A model generated the notes under the pieces. The model made no database searches. It saw only the letters and a program-made list of their open reading frames with translations, and was not told where the DNA came from. A program made the translations under genes and the position numbers. DNA of 19,741 nucleotides, from assembly GCA_002316015.1 (NCBI GenBank), contig DCCS01000036.1:1-19741 (forward strand), read 5' to 3'. Source of the stretch: Prevotellaceae bacterium UBA1075. Its GTDB lineage: Bacteria; Bacteroidota; Bacteroidia; Bacteroidales; Bacteroidaceae. Shown piece by piece: positions 15,886-19,741 of this stretch. How positions within the stretch are numbered: position 1 is the stretch's first letter; the number at the start of each line of letters is the position of its first letter.

Positions 15886-16317
15886 GGTTTTCCCAAAAAA
15901 ATGAATGGCATTTGTCATTTTCTTGATATAAATCAATTTCGCGCACTATACCGCCTGCTTTTTCTTCGGGAATCGGCATGCCGAACCCAGGAAGAAACCC
16001 GCGACACACATGTGACACGGGGGAATCCACACAGACGCCCCTCTGCCGCGAAAAAGGGTTGCCGTCTCTGCCACACATGACAGCACACTGACTGACAGAA
16101 CCTTACTCCAGTATTCGCCCCAGGGAATTACAATCGCCTGCCTGGAAAGAGACCGTCACATGCCACTCCTGTCCCGCACGGAAAACCCACGGGGCTTGTC
16201 CCGGACACATGGAGGAGCCATGCCCCGAAAAGAGCAAAGGAACGGCACGGACGCTTAAAAATGTTAAAATTATGTTGCAAAACGCATTCCGCAGGATACG
16301 GAACAAGGAATTATGCG

Positions 16318-16325
16318 TAAATTTG
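16318..16325 (+). promoter_or_regulatory. -7 element directly before a start codon
   Basis: TAAATTTG followed by CC predicts a transcription start at about 16331-16332, which is the ATG chosen for the next gene. If real, the mRNA would be almost leaderless. No -33 TTTG is seen about 20 nt upstream. Confidence 0.35.
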
Positions 16326-16331
16326 CCGCCT

Positions 16332-17072
16332 ATGGGAAAGATAAGCTTCATAACGGCCAGCCTGGTGGTGCTGGCTCTCCACTCCGTGACCGCCAAGGCG
16401 CAGGAGACGGCGGACTCCGTCCCATACACGCGTCCGGCCGACGAGGGCATGCGCACACCGCGCATACGCAGCACACGGGCCCAGGACGGCACATCCCCCA
16501 CTTACACACCATGCCTCAATGACACCGCCGTGACCAGCATGCCGTGGATGGGCTATGCCTGGGGCGGATGGGACCTGCACCAGGGACTCAACGCGCAGAT
16601 AGGGGCCGGCGTGCGCGTGGGATGGGGGCGCGGAAACCCATGGCGGGGAGCCTCGTTCTTCACCGACATCGCGGCCATGTACTGCCTGCCGCTGAGCCAG
16701 GACGGCAAGTGGAGCGCGGCGGTGGGCGGCTACTTCTCCAACTACCGCCTGTGGGGCAGACAGGTGAACAGCGTGGGCGTGTGCGGACTGGTGGATTACC
16801 GGTTCAATGACCGCGTGAACCTGAGCGGCTTTGTCATGCATGACTTTGGCGCGATAGGCGGCCACCAGGCGGGCGCGCCGCAGATGCCCTTCCTCGACCA
16901 GCCGCGCACCACCGTGGGCGCACAGCTGGGCATCAACGCGAGCGAGAAGCTGCGGGTGGAGATAGGACTGAGCTTCACACGCGAGAACGGCACGCCCCCC
17001 TACCCTGCCGACCCCACTGGAAGGCCGCTGCCCATGCGCCCCACACGCTCCATCCTGGACCCCGACTTCTGA
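16332..17072 (+). CDS. Secreted protein of unknown function, probably an outer-membrane beta-barrel
   Basis: A protein of 246 residues from ATG 16332, chosen because it gives a normal signal peptide (MGKISFITASLVVLALHS, ending KAQ). An earlier in-frame ATG at 16272 would give an unusually long basic n-region. The mature part starts with a low-complexity linker rich in T, R and P (about residues 25-65). Amphipathic strands follow with aromatic ends: AQIGAGVRVGWG, ASFFTDIAAMYCLPL, WSAAVGGYFSNYRLWG, VGVCGLVDYRF, VNLSGFVMHDFGAIGG, TTVGAQLGINA, LRVEIGLSFTRENG. The tail is proline-rich (about 225-246) instead of the usual terminal aromatic strand, which is odd for a barrel. I do not recognise the family. 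It is monocistronic on the plus strand, with the structured region 17107-17234 just after it. Confidence 0.75.
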   Translation: MGKISFITASLVVLALHSVTAKAQETADSVPYTRPADEGMRTPRIRSTRAQDGTSPTYTPCLNDTAVTSMPWMGYAWGGWDLHQGLNAQIGAGVRVGWGRGNPWRGASFFTDIAAMYCLPLSQDGKWSAAVGGYFSNYRLWGRQVNSVGVCGLVDYRFNDRVNLSGFVMHDFGAIGGHQAGAPQMPFLDQPRTTVGAQLGINASEKLRVEIGLSFTRENGTPPYPADPTGRPLPMRPTRSILDPDF

Positions 17073-17133
17073 GCGGGAGGGGGAGGTCCCCAAACAGGGA
17101 AGCAGACATAGCCGAATCAGCAAGTTTGCTCGG

Positions 17134-17218
17134 TGCTCACCTCAAGCAGCCACTGGGAACAAGCGAAAGGGGCAACTGCGTATGAGTTCTAATGCAGCCA
17201 GCCCGGTGAGCAGTTCCC
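17134..17218. other. Possible pseudoknotted structured RNA
   Basis: Three helices can be drawn. P1 is 17134-17141 with 17205-17212 (8 bp, perfect). P2 is 17155-17160 with 17213-17218 (6 bp, GGGAAC/GTTCCC). P3 is 17170-17173 with 17201-17204 plus 17176-17179 with 17194-17197, inside P1. P1 and P2 cross, an H-type pseudoknot, and the 3' strands of P3, P1 and P2 are contiguous (17201-17218), which would allow coaxial stacking. A 6-bp hairpin with a 3-nt loop follows at 17220-17234. It lies in the 206-nt gap between two convergent genes; no ORF is present there. The active strand is undecided. Confidence 0.35.
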
Positions 17219-17278
17219 GATGGAGTCTCTCCATACACTTGCTTCCATTCACTTTTGGCATCAATTCGCCTTCCCACT

Positions 17279-17950
17279 TCACTCTCCCTTTGCTATATCC
17301 TCTCTTATCTGCCGAACTAACTCCATTATGGCACTAAACTCTTCGTCTTCCGTATCGTGATACCAAAGTATGTTTGATATTTCAGAATCCACCAAATACG
17401 CTCCACCACCAAAGACCGTTTGGCCTGCATTATTTTTGGCACGGTAGCTATGACCGATAACATATCCTATGAAGCGCGGCTTCTCCAAAGCCTTTTTCTT
17501 TATGCCTTCATACAAGCTGTGTTGTTCAAGCTCCACCGCTTCCTTCTTCTCAAGTTCTTCTTTCAACTTCTGCTGATGTTCCTCAAGCTCCTCCTTATGC
17601 AGGTTGTATTTGCTTCGTCCCATATACGAAGCATAATAACCTCCGTAAATCGCCATGGAAGAGCGTTCACTGGAGATTAGTGACTTTTCATGGTCAATAG
17701 CAGACTCACACTCTTTCACCTGGTCCGACAACTCTTTTAACTTCGTCACCTTTTCAAGAAAAGCAGGGTCAGCAAAAGGAGAGAACGCGCTGTCAACCTT
17801 TATTTCGGCACACTCATACGTTTCCGGATGATACAAGCGACTCTCCACATGCTTCTTCACTAAAGCCTTGGCTTTATCTTCTGGGGTTGAGCACGAAGCA
17901 ATGCAAAAAACAGAGAGCAGGACTACCACATAGAACAAACCTCTTTTCAT
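17279..17950 (-). CDS. Lipoprotein of unknown function with a central coiled coil
   Basis: A protein of 223 residues from ATG 17950, chosen because it gives a lipoprotein signal peptide (MKRGLFYVVVLLSVFCIASC) with C20 in the lipobox I-A-S-C; the frame is open for 13 more codons upstream. An N-terminal part (21-75) contains KKHVESRLYHPETYE, reminiscent of short domains in other Bacteroidales lipoproteins. A long charged helix, likely coiled coil, runs from about 78 to 165 and is interrupted by the aromatic SMAIYGGYYASYMGRSKYN segment. The C-terminal part (about 168-223) is beta-rich (FIGYVIGHSYRAKNNAGQT). It is expected to be anchored in the outer or inner membrane. The base composition is visibly more AT-rich than all neighbouring genes, with TTT and AAA codons common, which suggests horizontal transfer. 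The function is unknown. Confidence 0.85.
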   Translation of the reverse strand: MKRGLFYVVVLLSVFCIASCSTPEDKAKALVKKHVESRLYHPETYECAEIKVDSAFSPFADPAFLEKVTKLKELSDQVKECESAIDHEKSLISSERSSMAIYGGYYASYMGRSKYNLHKEELEEHQQKLKEELEKKEAVELEQHSLYEGIKKKALEKPRFIGYVIGHSYRAKNNAGQTVFGGGAYLVDSEISNILWYHDTEDEEFSAIMELVRQIREDIAKGE

Positions 17951-18001
17951 AACTAAAACTCCTTCGCCTTTCCAGTCCCTCCAAGGCATTTGTTAAAACG
18001 C

Positions 18002-18167
18002 AGAAGCGTGGAACTGCAATGCCACGTCTTTATTTGGAGGTCGTAGGAAACCTTGCATACAGATATAGTAATAGCAGCCCACGCTAAGCGTGAGAACCAC
18101 TATGCCATCTGAGTATGCAGTTGAAAATTTCCTACGTTTCCAAATACTTGATGCGCATAACGCTTCT
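18002..18167. repeat. 166-nt nested foldback element
   Basis: Seven nested complementary blocks span the element: 18002-18009 with 18160-18167 (8 bp), 18031-18038 with 18139-18146 (8), 18042-18050 with 18128-18136 (9), 18055-18060 with 18113-18118 (6), 18061-18064 with 18107-18110 (4), 18065-18069 with 18099-18103 (5), and the central palindrome CACGCTAAGCGTG at 18080-18092. About 46 bp pair in total. This looks like a miniature inverted-repeat or palindromic genomic repeat, or a long structured leader. No target-site duplication was found. It sits between the lipoprotein gene and its likely promoter. Confidence 0.6.
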
Positions 18168-18209
18168 TCTTTTCCGATAAGACTGGATGCGTACATGCCA
18201 CATCCACTG

Positions 18210-18238
18210 CAAATTTAAGGCTTTTATGCGACAACAAA
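18210..18238 (-). promoter_or_regulatory. Promoter upstream of the foldback and lipoprotein gene
   Basis: On the minus strand TTTG (18238-18235), 17 nt, then TAAATTTG (18217-18210), slightly short spacing for the Bacteroidetes consensus. Transcription would start near 18203 and pass through the foldback before reaching the lipoprotein ATG about 250 nt later. Confidence 0.5.
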
Positions 18239-18251
18239 GTCATAGAAAGAG

Positions 18252-18294
18252 AAAAAACATGGGAGGCTGACGTTTTATATCACGCCAGCCTCCC
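18252..18294 (-). terminator. Intrinsic terminator of the L-serine ammonia-lyase gene
   Basis: GGGAGGCTG (18261-18269) pairs with CAGCCTCCC (18286-18294). The next position is a G-U pair in the minus-strand RNA and is followed by two more pairs. A run of six T on the minus strand (18257-18252) follows. This is the clearest intrinsic terminator in the window, 35 nt after the stop codon. Confidence 0.85.
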
Positions 18295-18328
18295 TCTTCG
18301 CGTTCTTTCTCTGATGAAATCCGCATGC

Positions 18329-19531
18329 CTACATCTGGTGATAGTCGCGTGCCAGGCCGCCCTCGCTGGTCTCCTTGTACAGGCTGGGGAGGTCGTGGCC
18401 GGTGGTCTTCATCACCTCCACCACGCGGTCGAAACTCACACGGTGGGTGCCGTCGGAGAACATGGCAAAGGAGTTGGCATCCATGGCGCGGGCGGCCGCG
18501 TAGGCGTTCCGCTCGATGCAGGGTATCTGCACCAGCCCGCCCACCGGGTCACAGGTGAGCCCCAGGTGGTGCTCCAGGCCCATCTCGGCCGCATACTCTA
18601 TCTGTGCAGGCGAACCGCCGAACAGTTGGCTCGCGGCTGCGGCCGCCATGGCACATGCCACACCCACCTCGCCCTGGCAACCCACCTCCGCCCCACTGAT
18701 GCTGGCATTCGTCTTCACTATGTTGCCGAAGAGGCCCGCAGTGGCCAGGGCGCGCAAGACGCGCACCTCAGACACCTGGCGACTCTTCCAGATGTGATAG
18801 AGCACGCCGGGCAGCACACCGCAACTGCCACAGGTGGGCGCCGTGACGATAAGGCCGCTGCCCGCGTTTTCCTCTATGACGGCCAGCGCGTAAGCAAAGA
18901 TAAGCCCCCTGCTGCGCATGCTGGGCTGGTAGCCCTCGGCCTTGGTGTAGTAGCTGGACGCCTTGCGCCGCAGGTTCAGGCCGCCCGGCAGGACTTCCTC
19001 ATGCTCAAGGCCGCGCTCCACCGCCTCCCTCATCACATGCCACACCTCGGCCAGATACCCCCATATTCCAGGCCCCTCGCAGTCATCGACATATTCCCAG
19101 AAGGTCTTGCCTGTCGCCTGCGTCCAGTGCAGGATGTCCGTAGCGTGGTTCATCCCGTAAATCTCGGGGAGCGACATGGCCTGCTTTCCCTCCTCGGCCA
19201 GCGCGCCGCCGCCGATGCTGAACACCGTCCAGGAGTCATACTCCCGTCCCTCGGCATCCACGGCACTGAAGGTCATGCCGTTGGGATGAAAGGGCAGGAA
19301 CACGTGCGGCTTCCAGGTGAAGGTGGTGCGCTCCTCGCCCAGGATGGTGTAAATGGCCCAGTCGGTACGGTGCCCACGCCCCGTGGCTGCCAGGCTCCCG
19401 TAAAGCGTGACATGGAAGGAAGCGGCCTCGGGATGCCGGCGCAAGTAAATCTCGGCCGCGTGCCGGGGAGCCATGGTGTGGCTGCTGCTGGGGCCGTGAC
19501 CTATACGGTACAGTTCGCGCAATGTGATCAT
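18329..19531 (-). CDS. L-serine ammonia-lyase (L-serine dehydratase), single-chain, [4Fe-4S]
   Basis: A protein of 400 residues that joins the beta and alpha domains of the iron-sulfur serine dehydratases in one chain. It starts with the family signature GPSSSHT (13-19). Cluster ligands are predicted at C285 (GCQGEVG), C327 (CDPVGG) and C338 (PCIERN); the 42- and 11-residue spacings match what I recall of the Legionella enzyme. The APTCGSCGVLPG motif (231-242) lies at the active site. It converts L-serine to pyruvate and ammonia in the cytoplasm and is oxygen-sensitive, which fits an anaerobe. The start at 19531 is supported by a Shine-Dalgarno sequence AAGGAG 5 nt upstream, rare in this phylum. 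The autoinhibitory C-terminal Cys of some relatives is absent (end DYHQM). It is monocistronic, bounded by terminators on both sides. Confidence 0.95.
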   Translation of the reverse strand: MITLRELYRIGHGPSSSHTMAPRHAAEIYLRRHPEAASFHVTLYGSLAATGRGHRTDWAIYTILGEERTTFTWKPHVFLPFHPNGMTFSAVDAEGREYDSWTVFSIGGGALAEEGKQAMSLPEIYGMNHATDILHWTQATGKTFWEYVDDCEGPGIWGYLAEVWHVMREAVERGLEHEEVLPGGLNLRRKASSYYTKAEGYQPSMRSRGLIFAYALAVIEENAGSGLIVTAPTCGSCGVLPGVLYHIWKSRQVSEVRVLRALATAGLFGNIVKTNASISGAEVGCQGEVGVACAMAAAAASQLFGGSPAQIEYAAEMGLEHHLGLTCDPVGGLVQIPCIERNAYAAARAMDANSFAMFSDGTHRVSFDRVVEVMKTTGHDLPSLYKETSEGGLARDYHQM

Positions 19532-19624
19532 TTCCTCTCCTTTCTGCCCGCCACCGGAAGGTCTCCGCACGCATGCTTTCGTGCACACGGCCTCCGAAGC
19601 ATACCCATCCGATAGCAGGGCCTC

Positions 19625-19662
19625 GAAAAAACAATCCCCGACGGCATGTGACACCCCCGGGG
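19625..19662 (-). terminator. Terminator of the tRNA transcript
   Basis: On the minus strand CCCCG (19662-19658) pairs with CGGGG (19640-19636); an inner GGTGT/ATGCC stem with G-U pairs lies within. ATTGTTTTTTC follows. It begins 25 nt after the tRNA 3' end and is the boundary between the tRNA and the serine ammonia-lyase gene. Confidence 0.7.
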
Positions 19663-19687
19663 AACAAACTGAATCGCATCCTGCAAG

Positions 19688-19741
19688 TAGCGGGAAAGGG
19701 ACTTGAACCCTTGACCTTCGGATTATGAATCCGACGCTCTA
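19688..19741 (-). tRNA. tRNA with CAU anticodon (Met elongator or Ile2), 5' part outside the window
   Basis: Read on the minus strand, the visible 3' two thirds contain the anticodon stem TCGGA/TCCGA with loop TTCATAA (anticodon CAT), a 5-nt variable loop, T stem AAGGG/CCCTT with loop TTCAAGT, the acceptor 3' strand TCCCGCT and discriminator A. CCA is not encoded. The anticodon stem lacks the three G-C pairs of initiator tRNA, so it is elongator Met, or Ile2 if the cytidine is lysidinylated. The D arm and the 5' acceptor strand lie beyond the edge. Confidence 0.9.

Noticed and set aside
15815..16078. Minus-strand 87-codon frame
   Set aside because: Its end overlaps the promoter and start of the candidate small RNA, it is basic and low in structure, and no protein family is suggested.
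17134..17218. Cobalamin or SAM riboswitch
   Set aside because: Short words such as GCCACTGGGAA looked suggestive, but the conserved boxes and stem order of those classes are absent and no matching gene lies downstream.
17993..18196. Minus-strand 67-codon frame with one hydrophobic segment
   Set aside because: It lies over the foldback at 18002-18167; the reading frame is explained by the repeat and no family or ribosome-binding signal supports it.

Overview
The window looks like chromosomal DNA from a high-GC member of the Bacteroidales (Prevotellaceae or a relative; this is inference). Several genes are preceded by the Bacteroidetes promoter pattern TTTG - about 20 nt - TAnnTTTG. A PorT-type outer-membrane barrel is present, the secreted proteins have signal peptides ending in AQ, and the LptF/G-type permease has the long Bacteroidetes form. 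Start codons mostly lack Shine-Dalgarno sequences. No transposase, integrase, phage gene or CRISPR array was seen.

Left part (1-6700, minus strand): the 5' 1364 codons of a giant modular secreted protein, running off the left edge. Upstream of it is a secreted GH27 alpha-galactosidase with an N-terminal sugar-binding-like domain and a putative Ig domain. Both point to glycan binding and breakdown outside the cytoplasm. A perfect 10-bp inverted repeat beside the galactosidase promoter is a candidate operator.

Middle (6700-10750): rplS (ribosomal protein L19, minus) has a leader that looks like an attenuator. Divergent from it are two plus-strand genes that together make a 5'-nucleotidase, with the C-terminal domain encoded before the metallophosphatase domain. 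Then come a 2x[4Fe-4S] ferredoxin (minus) and, divergent, the PorT-like barrel (plus). Hairpins separate the convergent gene ends.

10800-15250 (minus): an operon reading LptF/G-type permease, ribBA, PLP aminotransferase. The permease and ribBA overlap by 8 nt. Upstream lie a Bacteroidetes -7 element and five head-to-tail 22-bp repeats. About 400 nt further upstream is an orphan promoter followed by a terminator, a candidate small RNA.

16300-18250: a secreted barrel-like protein of unknown function (plus) precedes a stretch of visibly lower GC. This stretch holds a lipoprotein gene of unknown function and a 166-nt nested foldback element. The 200-nt gap between the two genes contains a possible pseudoknotted RNA.

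Right end (18329-19741, minus): a single-chain [4Fe-4S] L-serine ammonia-lyase, then a CAU-anticodon tRNA cut by the window edge. The best leads for something undescribed are the three RNA/DNA-structure candidates at 15722-15848, 17134-17218 and 18002-18167. All three were folded by eye only.
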